From Enterococcus timonensis (GTDB lineage: Bacteria; Bacillota; Bacilli; Lactobacillales; Enterococcaceae): a stretch of DNA of 64,000 nucleotides. The notes below the pieces were generated by a model, which did no database searches, was not told the origin of the DNA, and worked only from the letters and a program-made list of their open reading frames with translations. Positions 36,514 to 46,400 of this stretch are shown piece by piece; position 1 is the stretch's first letter, and every line of letters starts with the position of its first letter. The stretch covers positions 930,001 to 994,000 of the forward strand of contig NZ_FNVY01000004.1 in the NCBI RefSeq assembly GCF_900104595.1, written 5' to 3'. The translations under genes were made by a program, and so were the position numbers.

Positions 36514-36518
36514 GGATA

Positions 36519-36618
36519 TAAAAAAAGCGGTCAGCGGCGTAACAAATTAGAAAAATGGTGAATGACTTTGTAAAAGTCAGTAGGCATTTTATCTATTTGT
36601 CTAGCCGCTGCTTTTTTT
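36519..36618 (+). repeat. Dispersed hairpin repeat, copy D, with terminator arms
   Basis: Core 36532-36610. Arms AGCGGC / GCCGCT, conserved inner strands AGAAAAATGGTGAATGAC and GGCATTTTATCTATTTGTCTA, apical stem TGACTTT / AAAGTCA. Outer A7 and T7 runs with GCGG/CCGC make the whole unit a terminator for the 72-residue gene. Confidence 0.75.
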
Positions 36619-36636
36619 ATACCGAGTAATAAGGAT

Positions 36637-36690
36637 AAAAAAAGCAGCGATGTCAAAAAGATTTTTCTTTTTGGCATCGCCGCTTTTTTA
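36637..36690. terminator. Terminator of pheT (bidirectional)
   Basis: AAAAAAAGC-GCGATG pairs with CATCGC-GCTTTTTT around an A/T-rich loop. Confidence 0.85.
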
Positions 36691-36691
36691 T

Positions 36692-39109
36692 TTATCTCAA
36701 TACTACTTTAAATTCAGTTTCTAATGCTTTGATGATTTTATTTACGGCTTGTTCAATTTGTTCGTCGGTTAAGGTTTCTTCTGACGATGAAAATTGCAAA
36801 CTATAAGCCAAGCTCTTTTGATCTTCTCCAATGCCTTTGCCTTGGTAGACGTCAAATAATTTTACTGATTGCAAATATCGTGGGCCTTTTTCTTTAATTA
36901 GCGCCGAAATATCTTGGTGAGAGACTTCTTTTCCAACTAATAAAGCCAAATCGCGGCTAACGGTTGGGAATTTGGAAACAGCTTGGTAATGAATTTTTTC
37001 AGTGTGGGCAAAAACCACTGGCAAGCTCAATTCCAAAACAAACGTATCAGAAATATCGTAACGACCAGCCACTTCAGGATGCACTTTCCCAATAATCCCA
37101 GCTAAATCATCGCCAAAATAAATTTTCCCACTTTGTCCAGGATGCAATTCATTTATCTCAGCCGTTTTTTCTAGGCGAATGTTGGTCATCCCAAATATTT
37201 CTTCTAAGCGTTCTAATAAACCTTTGACGGTATAAAAATCAACCTTCTCGGCTTTTTCTTGCCAAGTGTCTGTGCCAAAATTCCCAGTTAAAGCAATTGC
37301 TAAATGATCTTGTTCATCTGGCAAATCTTTTAGCGGATTATTTTTTTGGACAAAAACCCGACCGATTTCATAAAATGCTAAATTTTTATTTTTGCGGGCT
37401 GTATTATAGGCGATATCGTCTAACAAACCACTAATCAAATTCAAACGCAGGACAGAACGCTCTTCACTCATAGGCCACATTAATTTAGTCAGTTGGGAAT
37501 TTTTCGTTTCGCCAAAAACAAATTGTTGGGCTTTTTCTGGCGTGGTCAAAGCGTAACTAATCGCTTCAATTAAGCCGGCACCATTTAAACTGTGGCGGAT
37601 TTCTTTAGTGAAACGTTGGTGATCAGTTAGCGCACCTAGCGTGGATTCCCCTTTTGGAAAAGTGGTTGGCAAACGATCATAACCATAAATCCGGGCCACT
37701 TCTTCAATTAAATCAGCAGCAATTGAAATATCCCAGCGGCGCAATGGAACAGTCACTGCAAAAATATTATTTGTTTCCGTTGTTGGAAATTGTAATTGAG
37801 CAAAAATTTGCAAGACGTCACCAACTGTTAATTCGGTGCCTAAATATTGATTGATTTGGCCTAAAGAAACTTCAACAATTGGTTCATTGACGTCAAGTGT
37901 TTTGCCAGTTAAAGTACCTTGTAAAATCTCGCCGCCAGCTAATTGTTGCATCAATTGAACCGCGCGATCTAAAGCTTCAGTGACTGTATCAACATTAATT
38001 CCTTTTTCAAAGCGTGAAGAAGATTCGCTCCGTAAATTAAAACGTTGGCTAGTCAAACGAACAGCTTTACTACTGAAGACGGCCGCTTCAATAACGACAT
38101 TTTGCGTTTTTTCGGTAATTTCTGAATCCAGTCCACCCATCACACCCGCTAAAGCCACTGGCACATCGCCATCAGTAATCACGGAATCAGCAACTGTTAA
38201 TTCCCGCTCTTCGCCATCTAAGGTAACTAATTTTTCGCCGGCAGTCGCTTTTCTCACGTGAATTTTATTAGTAGTTAAATGTTCTTTGTCAAATGCATGT
38301 AGCGGTTGGCCATATTCCAACAAGACATAGTTCGTAACATCCACCACATTATTAATCGGCCGAATTCCCTCTTTAATGAGGCGCATTTGTAACCAGACAG
38401 GACTTGGTGCAATTTTTACATTTTCAATAATCCGCAAATTATAACTTAATGTATCTTCATCATCCACCGTTACAGAAAGGTGGTCACTAATTTTTTCGCC
38501 TGTTTCAGAAAATGTAACTTCCGGAAAACGAACTTCCTGATTGTAAATGGCGGCCACTTCATAAGCTACACCATGCATCGATAAAGCATCGGCGCGATTT
38601 GGCGTAATGGAAAGTTCAATCACTGGATCGTTAAAGCCAAGATATTCCAGCGCGTCCATCCCAATTGGCGCATCTTCAGGCAACACATAAATCCCTTCAG
38701 AAAAATCTTTCGGTGCCAAATTTTCAGCAATACCTAATTCTTGTAACGCACAAATCATGCCGTTAGAAACTTCGCCACGAATTTTACCTTTTTTAATTTT
38801 AACGTTGTCACCAATCCGCGCTCCAGGTAAAGCCACAATGACTTTTTGCCCAGTAGCAATATTTGGCGCTCCGCAAATAATTTGTGAAATTTCATCCCCT
38901 AAATCCACCTGACAAATCGTTAAGTGATCAGAATCTGGATGAGGTTTCGTTTCTGTAACAAAACCTATCACAATTTTTTTCAAGCCGGCACTGATTTCTT
39001 CAATACCTTCTACTTCAATGCCGGTCACCGACATTTTATCGCCCAATTGTTGAGCAGAAATATTTTCAAGATTGACAAACTCATTTAACCATTGATACGA
39101 AACTAGCAT
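36692..39109 (-). CDS. pheT: Phenylalanyl-tRNA synthetase beta chain
   Basis: Beta subunit of the alpha2-beta2 enzyme; 805 residues, normal length. Domains: tRNA-binding EMAP-like (about 40-150, QVDLGDEISQIICGAPNI), B3/B4 editing domain (about 210-385), B5 (about 405-475), core FDX-like catalytic-fold domain, and the C-terminal ferredoxin-like anticodon domain (about 710-803, VSKFPTVSRDLALLV). It follows pheS by 6 bases. Confidence 0.97.
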   Translation of the reverse strand: MLVSYQWLNEFVNLENISAQQLGDKMSVTGIEVEGIEEISAGLKKIVIGFVTETKPHPDSDHLTICQVDLGDEISQIICGAPNIATGQKVIVALPGARIGDNVKIKKGKIRGEVSNGMICALQELGIAENLAPKDFSEGIYVLPEDAPIGMDALEYLGFNDPVIELSITPNRADALSMHGVAYEVAAIYNQEVRFPEVTFSETGEKISDHLSVTVDDEDTLSYNLRIIENVKIAPSPVWLQMRLIKEGIRPINNVVDVTNYVLLEYGQPLHAFDKEHLTTNKIHVRKATAGEKLVTLDGEERELTVADSVITDGDVPVALAGVMGGLDSEITEKTQNVVIEAAVFSSKAVRLTSQRFNLRSESSSRFEKGINVDTVTEALDRAVQLMQQLAGGEILQGTLTGKTLDVNEPIVEVSLGQINQYLGTELTVGDVLQIFAQLQFPTTETNNIFAVTVPLRRWDISIAADLIEEVARIYGYDRLPTTFPKGESTLGALTDHQRFTKEIRHSLNGAGLIEAISYALTTPEKAQQFVFGETKNSQLTKLMWPMSEERSVLRLNLISGLLDDIAYNTARKNKNLAFYEIGRVFVQKNNPLKDLPDEQDHLAIALTGNFGTDTWQEKAEKVDFYTVKGLLERLEEIFGMTNIRLEKTAEINELHPGQSGKIYFGDDLAGIIGKVHPEVAGRYDISDTFVLELSLPVVFAHTEKIHYQAVSKFPTVSRDLALLVGKEVSHQDISALIKEKGPRYLQSVKLFDVYQGKGIGEDQKSLAYSLQFSSSEETLTDEQIEQAVNKIIKALETEFKVVLR

Positions 39110-39115
39110 CGGCTC

Positions 39116-40162
39116 CTACTCCTTTGTTTGAAATTGTCCCAAAAAGCGGACATCATTTAAATAAAAATTACGAATATCGTTGACGCCATAACGCAGCATA
39201 GCCACCCGATCTGGCCCTAAGCCAAAAGCAAATCCCGTGTAAACATCAGGATCAATACCCGACATCGCCAACACTTTAGGATGCACCATACCCGCACCTA
39301 AAATTTCAATCCAACCGGTATATTTGCAGACGTTACAACCTTTACCGCCGCATTTAAAACAAGAAACATCCACTTCAACGGACGGTTCCGTAAAAGGAAA
39401 ATAACTTGGGCGCAAACGAATCGAACGATTTTCTCCAAACATTTTCTTCATAACCGCTTCTAAAGTTCCTTTAAGATCGGCCATGGTGATACCTTTATCT
39501 ACTACTAAACCTTCAATTTGATGAAATTGATGGGAATGGGTCGCATCATCCGTATCGCGACGGAAAACTTTTCCTGGAGAAATCATTTTTAAAGCGCCTT
39601 TTGAAAAATCATGTTGCTCCATTGTCCGCGCTTGGACTGGCGAGGTGTGAGTCCGCACTAGAATATCTTCAGAAATATAAAAAGTATCTTGCATATCGCG
39701 TGCCGGATGATCTTTTGGCAAATTCATCCGTTCAAAATTATAATGGTCACTTTCAACTTCGCGGCCTTCAATAATTTGATAACCCATTCCAATAAAGACA
39801 TCTTCAATTTCTTCCATTACTTGGGTCAAAATATGGCTCGTACCCGCGGTGATTTTTTTGCCGGGCAAAGTAATATCAATACTTTCAGCAGCAATTTCTT
39901 CTTGTAATTTTTTTTGTTCCAGCAAAACTTTCTTTTCATCGATTGATTGTTGCAGCTGATTTTTAATAATGTTAGCAAAACTACCCACTTTGGGACGTTC
40001 TTCATTAGATAAATCCTTCATTCCCCGCAACACTTCGGTAATCGGACCTTTTTTCCCTAATAAATTAACCCGCAGATCATTTAAACTTCCCAAATTATCA
40101 GAAGCGGTAATTTTTTCCAGTGATTCTTCTTTTAATTGTTCCAATTGACTTTGTAAACTCAT
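39116..40162 (-). CDS. pheS: Phenylalanyl-tRNA synthetase alpha chain
   Basis: Catalytic subunit; 348 residues. An N-terminal coiled coil (about 1-95) precedes the class II core with [52 protein letters not shown] and [14 protein letters not shown]. The start ATG 40162 has AAGGAGG; the longer frame to 40216 runs into the T-box. Alanine in FAFGLG is the usual residue at the Phe-pocket site. First gene of pheST. Confidence 0.97.
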   Translation of the reverse strand: MSLQSQLEQLKEESLEKITASDNLGSLNDLRVNLLGKKGPITEVLRGMKDLSNEERPKVGSFANIIKNQLQQSIDEKKVLLEQKKLQEEIAAESIDITLPGKKITAGTSHILTQVMEEIEDVFIGMGYQIIEGREVESDHYNFERMNLPKDHPARDMQDTFYISEDILVRTHTSPVQARTMEQHDFSKGALKMISPGKVFRRDTDDATHSHQFHQIEGLVVDKGITMADLKGTLEAVMKKMFGENRSIRLRPSYFPFTEPSVEVDVSCFKCGGKGCNVCKYTGWIEILGAGMVHPKVLAMSGIDPDVYTGFAFGLGPDRVAMLRYGVNDIRNFYLNDVRFLGQFQTKE

Positions 40163-40199
40163 GGGATCCTCCTTAATTTTTTCAAGATGGAAGAAAACA

Positions 40200-40405
40200 A
40201 AAAAATCCCGTTCCAATAAAGGAACGAGATCTTCGCGGTACCATCCTGATTCGATAATTTCTTATCGCTCTTTGTGGCGGTAACGGGCCTAACCGTAAAG
40301 TGACTCCGGAAGTGAACTTCATTGTTGGTTTTTGATTTTGACTTCCAATCACGGTCAAAACTCCCTGACAAAAGCCCAACAATTACTCTTTTCCCTCAAC
40401 GTCTT
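40200..40405 (-). promoter_or_regulatory. T-box leader of pheST
   Basis: Minus strand: AGTA box (in AAGAGTAATT), Stem I with specifier TTC (40316-40314, Phe) followed by A, the antiterminator AGGATGGTACCGCG (40247-40234), and a terminator CGTTCC, loop, GGAACG then T run (40227-40200). Uncharged tRNA-Phe should promote read-through. Confidence 0.95.
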
Positions 40406-40412
40406 TGTGTAT

Positions 40413-40441
40413 AGTGTACAAAAAAAAATGAAAATAATCAA
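40413..40441 (-). promoter_or_regulatory. Promoter of pheST
   Basis: TTGATT (40441-40436), 17 bases, TACACT (40418-40413) on the minus strand. Confidence 0.65.
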
Positions 40442-40469
40442 GAGGTGGGACAAAAGTCCCACCTCTTTT
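40441..40469. terminator. Hairpin terminator between the HxlR gene and pheST
   Basis: AGAGGTGGGAC, loop AAAA, GTCCCACCTCT with T5 on the plus strand; T-rich on the minus strand too, so it can end the HxlR transcript just before the pheST promoter. Confidence 0.7.
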
Positions 40470-40477
40470 TCGGGCTG

Positions 40478-40573
40478 TTTAAGTTAGTGCTTAGGAAAAA
40501 AGACAAAATACCTTCTGCCAGCAAGCTGTCATACACCATTTCCCTATTTTTCTACAGCACGAAACAACTTAAA
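40478..40573 (-). repeat. Dispersed hairpin repeat, copy C
   Basis: Arms TTTAAGTT / AACTTAAA and GTGCT / AGCAC, conserved inner strands CTTAGGAAAAAAGACAAAAT and CACCATTTCCCTATTTTTCT, apical stem CAGC / GCTG. It lies about 20 bases after the HxlR stop. Confidence 0.75.
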
Positions 40574-40593
40574 CACCACGTCTTTTTCACTTC

Positions 40594-40926
40594 TTATGCT
40601 AAATTTTCAATCCATTTATCCGACCAGCGTCGTAAATCCATAATTGAATTTTTCAAATCCATTCCTTTTTGGGTCAAATGATATTCCCAACGTTTTGTAT
40701 CAGGTCCACAACTTATTTTTTCTACTAAAGTTTCAGTTTCCAGCTCTTTCAAACGTTCCGCTAAAACTCGGTCAGACACATCGGGAATTTTTTCAGCGAT
40801 TTCCGTAAAACGTTGCGGGCCGCCTTCTAATAAAACATCCACAATTAGACCATTCCATTTTTTCCCAAGAATGGTAAATGTCTTTTGAAATTTAGGACAT
40901 AATTGATATTCCATGCTTTGTTCCAT
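40594..40926 (-). CDS. HxlR-family transcriptional regulator
   Basis: 110 residues, single winged-helix domain: CPKFQKTFTILGKKWNGLIV, then FTEIAEKIPDVSDRVLAERLKELE and the wing ending in YHLTQKG. HxlR regulators sense redox or electrophile stress; the cysteine at CPKF is the usual sensor position. The start is ATG 40926 with GAGGTG upstream; the GTG at 40935 is inside that site. The gene it might control is not adjacent. Confidence 0.9.
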   Translation of the reverse strand: MEQSMEYQLCPKFQKTFTILGKKWNGLIVDVLLEGGPQRFTEIAEKIPDVSDRVLAERLKELETETLVEKISCGPDTKRWEYHLTQKGMDLKNSIMDLRRWSDKWIENLA

Positions 40927-40948
40927 ATCTTTCACCTCACGAATTAAA

Positions 40949-40990
40949 AGTATAGCATAAAAGCTTATTTTTTGTAAGAGATTTGCTTAC
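40949..40990 (-). promoter_or_regulatory. Promoter and likely operator of the HxlR gene
   Basis: Minus strand TTACAA (40977-40972), 17 bases, extended -10 TGCTATACT (TATACT at 40954-40949). An inverted repeat GTAAG-N7-CTTAC (40974-40990) abuts the -35 and is a candidate autoregulatory site. Confidence 0.6.
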
Positions 40991-41056
40991 TATTAATAAG
41001 TATCTAGTTCGAAGCTGAAAATTGCACTTGAATATAGAAAATGAATTAAAAAAAGA

Positions 41057-42551
41057 GGCTCTATAATTTATTGGACTGATAGAATAAAAATTCTGTCGGT
41101 CCCTATTTGTATAAAAAAACAAGAAAACATACAAATTTTCCGTTAGAATAGAATCACCATCATCACATTCTGGGGAGGAAAATTTGTATGTTCGAATTCA
41201 ATGATATCAAAAAATTGCTTAGAATAAAAGACTCAAATATTGAAATTCATAGTGTTGAGGAAGAAAGGGACAAAAAAGGTGGGCATCTCGTCGTCTATGC
41301 TTCCTTAACGAATCAAGTTTCACGCTGTCCTGAGTGTGGTCAGGCAGATGAAAAAACGATTGTTAAAAATGGCGGAAAACAGTCTCGAATCCTTTTAAAT
41401 TCTGCGGGCAACCAGAGGACTTATCTCAATCTCAAGAAACAAAGATATCTCTGCCGCAACTGCCATAGTTATTTTACCGCCAAAACGTACCTAGTGGATC
41501 GCTTTTGCTTTATTGCTAAACAAGTATTTTACAAGGCATTTGAGGAGCTCACTGAAAAAAATACGGCTAAAAATATTGCCAAACATTGTTTCGTTTCTAG
41601 TTCTACTTTACAAAAATCAATCGACTTATTAGGTCAGGAAATCAACATTAAAAAGAATTGGTTGCCCAAATGTTTACTATTTGATGAATTTCGTTCTTTA
41701 ACCACTGACAAAGGAAAATTTGCTTTTTCTTGTATGGATGGTGATACGGGCAAACTGTTTGATATTCTTCCTAGCCGCAGAAAGAATGACCTTGTGGACT
41801 ATTTTATGAGCTTCGATCGCCAGGCCCGGCACAGTGTTCGTTACGTGGTGTCGGATATGAATGCCCCGTATCTAAAAGTTGTTAAAATTTGTTTCCCTAA
41901 CGCTAAGCTTATCATTGACCGATTTCATATTGTCCAGCACATGAACCGTTGCTTTGATAACCTGCGGGTCAGAGTAATGAAAAGCCTCAATCAAAACGAT
42001 CCCTCACAGGCCAAACAATACCGGCAATTAAAAAAGCTCAATCGTCTTCTTTTAATGAGTCACGATAAATTAGATTTTCAAACATTTAAAAAAAGAGCGA
42101 ATTTTAGTTGGAGCTACTTAACACAAACCGAAATCGTGGACCGACTTTTAACCATTTCTGAGGATCTTTCCCTGGGCTACAACTACTACCAAGATTTGAT
42201 TTACGCCTTCAATCATAAGGATGGCGGCGAATTTTATCGTCTTTTAAATGAGATGCCTGAAGAAATTCCCGCCGAACTCCAAATATTAAAACGTACTTTC
42301 CGTAAACACGAAGCAGGCATTCGCCTGTCTTTAGAAAAATCCTATTCCAATGCAAAACTAGAAAATATCCACACCCATATAAAAGTCCTCAAAAGAGTCG
42401 CTTACGGGTATCGAAATTTCTCCAACATGCGCGCTCGAATCTTCTTAACCAACAACCTTATTTCTATTAAATAAAAAAACAGCCAAAGCAGAAAATAAAT
42501 TCTGCCTTAACTGTTTTAAATAATCCTATCAGTCCGATTTGACATTGAGCC
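41057..42551 (+). mobile_element. ISL3-family insertion sequence
   Basis: 1,495 bp. The ends begin GGCTCTATAATTTATTGGAC (left) and GGCTCAATGTCAAATCGGAC (right, reversed), continuing GGACTGATAG in both. The 8 bases AAAAAAGA flank both ends (41049-41056 and 42552-42559), the direct duplication expected for ISL3. The single transposase gene is intact. The element sits in the T-tract of a terminator. Confidence 0.95.
41188..42474 (+). CDS. ISL3-family transposase
   Basis: 428 residues, full length for the family. N-terminal zinc-finger motif CPECGQADEKT and CRNC, helix-turn-helix at about 120-150, then the DDE core: LLFDEFRSLTTDKGKFAF with DGDTGKLFDI, VVSDMNAPYLKV, LIIDRFHIVQHMNR and a C-terminal NAKLENIHTHIKVLKRVAYG with the glutamate. 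No stop or frameshift, so it may be active. GGGGAGG precedes the ATG. Confidence 0.95.
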   Translation: MFEFNDIKKLLRIKDSNIEIHSVEEERDKKGGHLVVYASLTNQVSRCPECGQADEKTIVKNGGKQSRILLNSAGNQRTYLNLKKQRYLCRNCHSYFTAKTYLVDRFCFIAKQVFYKAFEELTEKNTAKNIAKHCFVSSSTLQKSIDLLGQEINIKKNWLPKCLLFDEFRSLTTDKGKFAFSCMDGDTGKLFDILPSRRKNDLVDYFMSFDRQARHSVRYVVSDMNAPYLKVVKICFPNAKLIIDRFHIVQHMNRCFDNLRVRVMKSLNQNDPSQAKQYRQLKKLNRLLLMSHDKLDFQTFKKRANFSWSYLTQTEIVDRLLTISEDLSLGYNYYQDLIYAFNHKDGGEFYRLLNEMPEEIPAELQILKRTFRKHEAGIRLSLEKSYSNAKLENIHTHIKVLKRVAYGYRNFSNMRARIFLTNNLISIK

Positions 42552-42602
42552 AAAAAAGAAGACTAGTTGGAAAATGATTTCCAGGGTTAGTCTTCTTGTT
42601 GT
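42552..42602 (-). terminator. Terminator of the toxin-antitoxin pair (T-tract split by ISL3)
   Basis: Minus strand AAGAAGACTA pairs with CTAGTCTTCTT, followed by TTTTTT that is part of the ISL3 target duplication. Confidence 0.75.
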
Positions 42603-42943
42603 TTATTTTCTTTTTCATTGAAGGATTGAACAAATGAAGCAAGCTTCAATATGCTTATATCAGAAAGAGAGCCTATTTTTTTAAACTCAACATCAAGATT
42701 TTTCTTTAACACCAAAACTGTTCCAATATCAATCCAAGATTTTTTCTTTAAGCCGACGCTCTCCCAATCTTCAATATAAAAATACTGTTTTTTGATCCTG
42801 TTAGACTTCTGCTCAAATTTACTAGTAATTGAAAAAAACTGGACCTCATTATCAACATCTTCAATTACTAATATTGGGCGACGTTTTCCTGAACTAGATT
42901 GAGCGAATGAAACAAATACAGAAACAATCTCATTCGTCTTCAT
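42587..42943 (-). CDS. MazF/PemK-like toxin
   Basis: 118 residues. The order VSVFVSFAQSSSGKRRPILV, VQFFSITSKF and a SWIDIGTVLVL strand follows the MazF/PemK beta barrel; the arginine in KRRPILV and the serine/threonine in SITSK lie where the RNase active site is in MazF. Proteins of this form are annotated as PemK/MazF-like type II toxins. It overlaps its antitoxin by 14 bases and has GGAG upstream of the ATG. Expected to cleave mRNA; target site unknown. Confidence 0.78.
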   Translation of the reverse strand: MKTNEIVSVFVSFAQSSSGKRRPILVIEDVDNEVQFFSITSKFEQKSNRIKKQYFYIEDWESVGLKKKSWIDIGTVLVLKKNLDVEFKKIGSLSDISILKLASFVQSFNEKENKQQED

Positions 42944-43205
42944 CCAACCACTCCATCAGTTCGTCATTTGTTGACAAAACTTGTTTTGGTGAATTTTTGG
43001 TAGCATTCATTAACGCCACTTTTGCTTGTTCATGTTCTGTTAACTCAAGATCAAAAGGAATCCCGCCGTTTGCAACAACTCGTTTATAAAAAACTGTTAT
43101 TGCAGAAGTTGCATTGAGACCTAGAGCATTGAAAACTGATTCAGCTTCATTAAACAGTTCTTCGTCAATCTGCACCTGAACTCTTTTTTTATCTTTTGTT
43201 TTCAT
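42930..43205 (-). CDS. RelB/DinJ-type antitoxin
   Basis: 91 residues: a ribbon-helix-helix N-terminus with KKRVQVQIDEELFNEAESVF and the DinJ signature LGLNATSAITVFYKRVV followed by GGIPFDL, then an acidic tail that should wrap the toxin. AAGGAGG precedes the ATG. Expected to neutralise the downstream toxin and repress the shared promoter, where a palindrome overlaps the -10. The partner is MazF-like rather than the RelE/YafQ toxin usual for DinJ. Confidence 0.85.
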   Translation of the reverse strand: MKTKDKKRVQVQIDEELFNEAESVFNALGLNATSAITVFYKRVVANGGIPFDLELTEHEQAKVALMNATKNSPKQVLSTNDELMEWLDEDE

Positions 43206-43222
43206 CTAAACGGCCTCCTTTT

Positions 43223-43257
43223 ACTCAAATCATACTACTATTTGAGTATTAAATCAA
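43223..43257 (-). promoter_or_regulatory. Promoter and operator of the toxin-antitoxin pair
   Basis: TTGATT (43257-43252), 17 bases, TATGAT (43234-43229). The palindrome ACTCAAAT-N9-ATTTGAGT (43223-43247) spans the -10 and fits a ribbon-helix-helix operator. Confidence 0.75.
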
Positions 43258-43346
43258 GAAATCTAACCCTTTTGAACTTCTTTACTACATTATATTTTGA
43301 GTATTTTCTAGTTATCCGGATTTTATTCAAATCAATTTGAATATGT

Positions 43347-43386
43347 AAAAGGACGACTAGAATAGTAGCTAGTCGTCCTTTTTTCT
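43347..43386. terminator. Terminator after rexA
   Basis: AAAAGGACGACTA pairs with TAGTCGTCCTTTT around a ten-base loop; T-rich on both strands. Confidence 0.75.
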
Positions 43387-43412
43387 GTTTTCTATAGCTT
43401 AATTAAATTTTT

Positions 43413-46400
43413 TTACAAGGCGAAGGCTTCATTAGTATCTAAAGCGACAACCACTTTAGCGACGACTTTTTTTCCTGTTGCTTCTTCGATGGCTTGTTGG
43501 TAAAGATTCAATTGTCCGCTGTAGCGTTCTTTTAAAGTTTGCGCGCGGTTAATAGGTGATAATTTTTCAATTTGATCGGTTTTAAAATCGAATAAAACCA
43601 ATCCCTCTTCTATGGCAAAATAGCCGTCGATAATTCCGTGAATCAAGAGATCATTATTCTCTTTCACTTCAGAAAATAAAGTATCTGCTTCTAACAACAT
43701 GGAAAAAGGTTGCTCCCGTTTTAACGACGTCGCGTGTTTTAATAAATCTTGGCCAAAATCAGTGGCGAAAAAAGCGACTAACTTCGAAAAATTAATTCTC
43801 ACTACAACTTCTGGCGTCAGGATCCCTTTTTCTACTAAGTCGTCGGTCAATTGTTTAAAAATTTCAACGTTAGGCGCTACCGTGAGATCCACCAGTTGCA
43901 AAAGTAAATGGACCGCTGTACCAACAGAAGCTGCGGTAATTTTTTTCTCTGTAGCCATAAAATTAGGTGTCGCTAGTTCATTTTCAACATAGCGCCCTTG
44001 TGTGGTTGTACTAGATTCGGTTGGGTGAAAAGCTAGTGGCGCCATTTGTTTTTCATCAGGATCGGCGAAAATTTGTTTGATTTCAGAGACGCTTTGATAA
44101 CTAGCCGTTTGAGTGGCGGCGAGATCGTCGTATTTCGCTTGCAAAATGTTCACCGCTTCTGGAGTAATATGGCTGACTTCGGTATTTGGTAAAGTTTCAG
44201 GTGCCACAGCCACCGCTGGTTTCAAATCATCTGCCCCGTAAAATGTATAAGAAAAATGACCGTAGTCGGCTAGTTTTTTTAAGGTGAATGGATTTTCAAC
44301 CGTTAATTTAGCTTGCATTTCTGGATGGCGGATTAACGTGTAGCCCACCCAATCTAACATAGAAGAGTTTTTTAAACGAAGCGGCGCCGAAAGTTTTTCA
44401 TTTGCTTCAAGGCTCGCTTGTTGCCAAGAATTCAGCATCGCCTCTTCACTTTTATATGAGCCCACGAGAAATATTTTTTGTTCCGCGCGGGTTAGCGCAA
44501 CATAAAGTTTGCGCATTTCTTCAGAGAGGAGTTGCCCTCTTTTCACTTGTTGAATAAATAATCGCACCCAAGTATTGTGGCGCACCCGTGCCTCATCAAG
44601 ATAACTGAGGCCCGCGCCTAATTTTTTATCTAAGATGGTTTTTTCGGTAAGGTCTCGAAGATTGAATTTTTTGGTCATATCTAAGATAAAGACCACCGGA
44701 AATTCCAGCCCTTTACTGGCGTGAATCGTCATGACCCGCACCGCATTTTCATCAGCCAACACGGCAGGTTCGGCCAAATCTTTATTTTTTTCCTGCATTT
44801 TTTCGATAAAACGGATAAATTGAAACAGTCCGCGATAATTCATTTCTTCATATTGACTGGCGCGACGAGCCAAAGCGAGCAAGTTTTCTTTGCGCTGCAA
44901 GCCTTCCGCTAGCCCGGTGACATAATCTAAAAATCCTGTTTCTTCATATAAATAAAAAATTAACTGCCGCAACGATAAACCTTTTTTAGCGGCCCGAAAA
45001 TTTTCTAATTGCTGACAAAAATCAGTGATTTTTTCAGCTAATGGCGAGCTATCTTTTGGATAATTTAAAACGGCCGAATAAAAATCACCATCGGAAATTT
45101 TGCCACGAATTTCAGCCAATTCCTCTTCGTCAAAGCCAAAAATAGCCGAATGCATCACAGCAACGATCGGAATATCTTGATAAGGATTGTCGATAATTTT
45201 TAGCAACGCCAACATGGTTTTTACCTCGATGGCTTGAAAATAATTATCGGCATCTTGCATAATCACCGGCATACCGTAGTCTTTAAAGGTTTGTAAAATG
45301 GTCAAATTATTTTTTTTCGTCGGTACTAGTAAAACAATATCGCGATATTCCACCGGGCGCATTTTTTTCATTTTTTTATCAAAAATTTGAAATGGCTTGG
45401 CTAAAAGTTCTTGAATTTTTTGCGCTACTACTGTCAACTCGCCATCTGTTTTGTCTTCAAAAGGATCCGCTTCTTCTAATGCAGCATCGGCGTTATCGTC
45501 ATTATCAAAAAGCTCTTCAGCGTCCTCTTGACGATTCTCTTCATCTTTCTCTTTTTGAAACAAAAGAATCTCCGGATCAAAACTGGCCTCTTTTTGAAAC
45601 TGCAGATTCCCTTGCCACAAAGCAGCGTCATCGTCATAATCCAACTGCCCTACTTTTTCGTCCATTAACTGACTGAAAATTAAATTGGTAAACTGCAACA
45701 CTTCTGGACGCGAACGGAAATTTTCTTGGAGTAAAATCCGCTGGCCCACTGCAGGATCGTTTTTTTGGAAGGCTAAATATTTTTCAATAAAAAGCGCCGG
45801 ATCCGCCAAACGGAAACCGTAAATCGACTGTTTCACATCACCCACCATAAATAAATTATCGACTTCAGCCACCGAACTCAAAATCGCTTCTTGCAGCTGA
45901 TTGATATCTTGATACTCATCCACCATCACTTCTTGGAATTTTTCCTGATAAAAAATTTGCGCCGTTAACTGATTTTCCACGGGATCTTTTGTTTGTAAAA
46001 TTTGCAATGCTAAATGTTCCAAATCATTAAAATCTAGCGCATTATATTGGCGTTTCTTTTGTCCATACGCTTCAATAAAGGCTCGCGTTTTTTCACTCAT
46101 AGTAGCGACTAGTGCTTGGGCTTTTGGCAGCATTTGCGTTAATTTTTCTGGCGATTCTGGAAAAAGTTGGCTCACTAGATTTTGCAGTCTTTTTTTCATC
46201 AGATTTCGCTGATCTTTGATGGCATTCCCTGCTTCTTTAATTACTTCATCATCTTGATGCTCTTTTTTTGTCAACGCACTCCAACGATCAAAGCTAAATT
46301 CATTAAGCATTTTCCACTGCTCTTCTAAAGATTTAACGTACAGACTTTCTACCCAAATGTTAGCAAAATCCCGCTCCATTTGAAGTTTAGGAAGATTTTT

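Noticed and set aside
36519-36690. CRISPR-like array from the repeated hairpins
   Set aside because: The repeats are single palindromic units with different arms and no regular spacers, and no cas genes are near.
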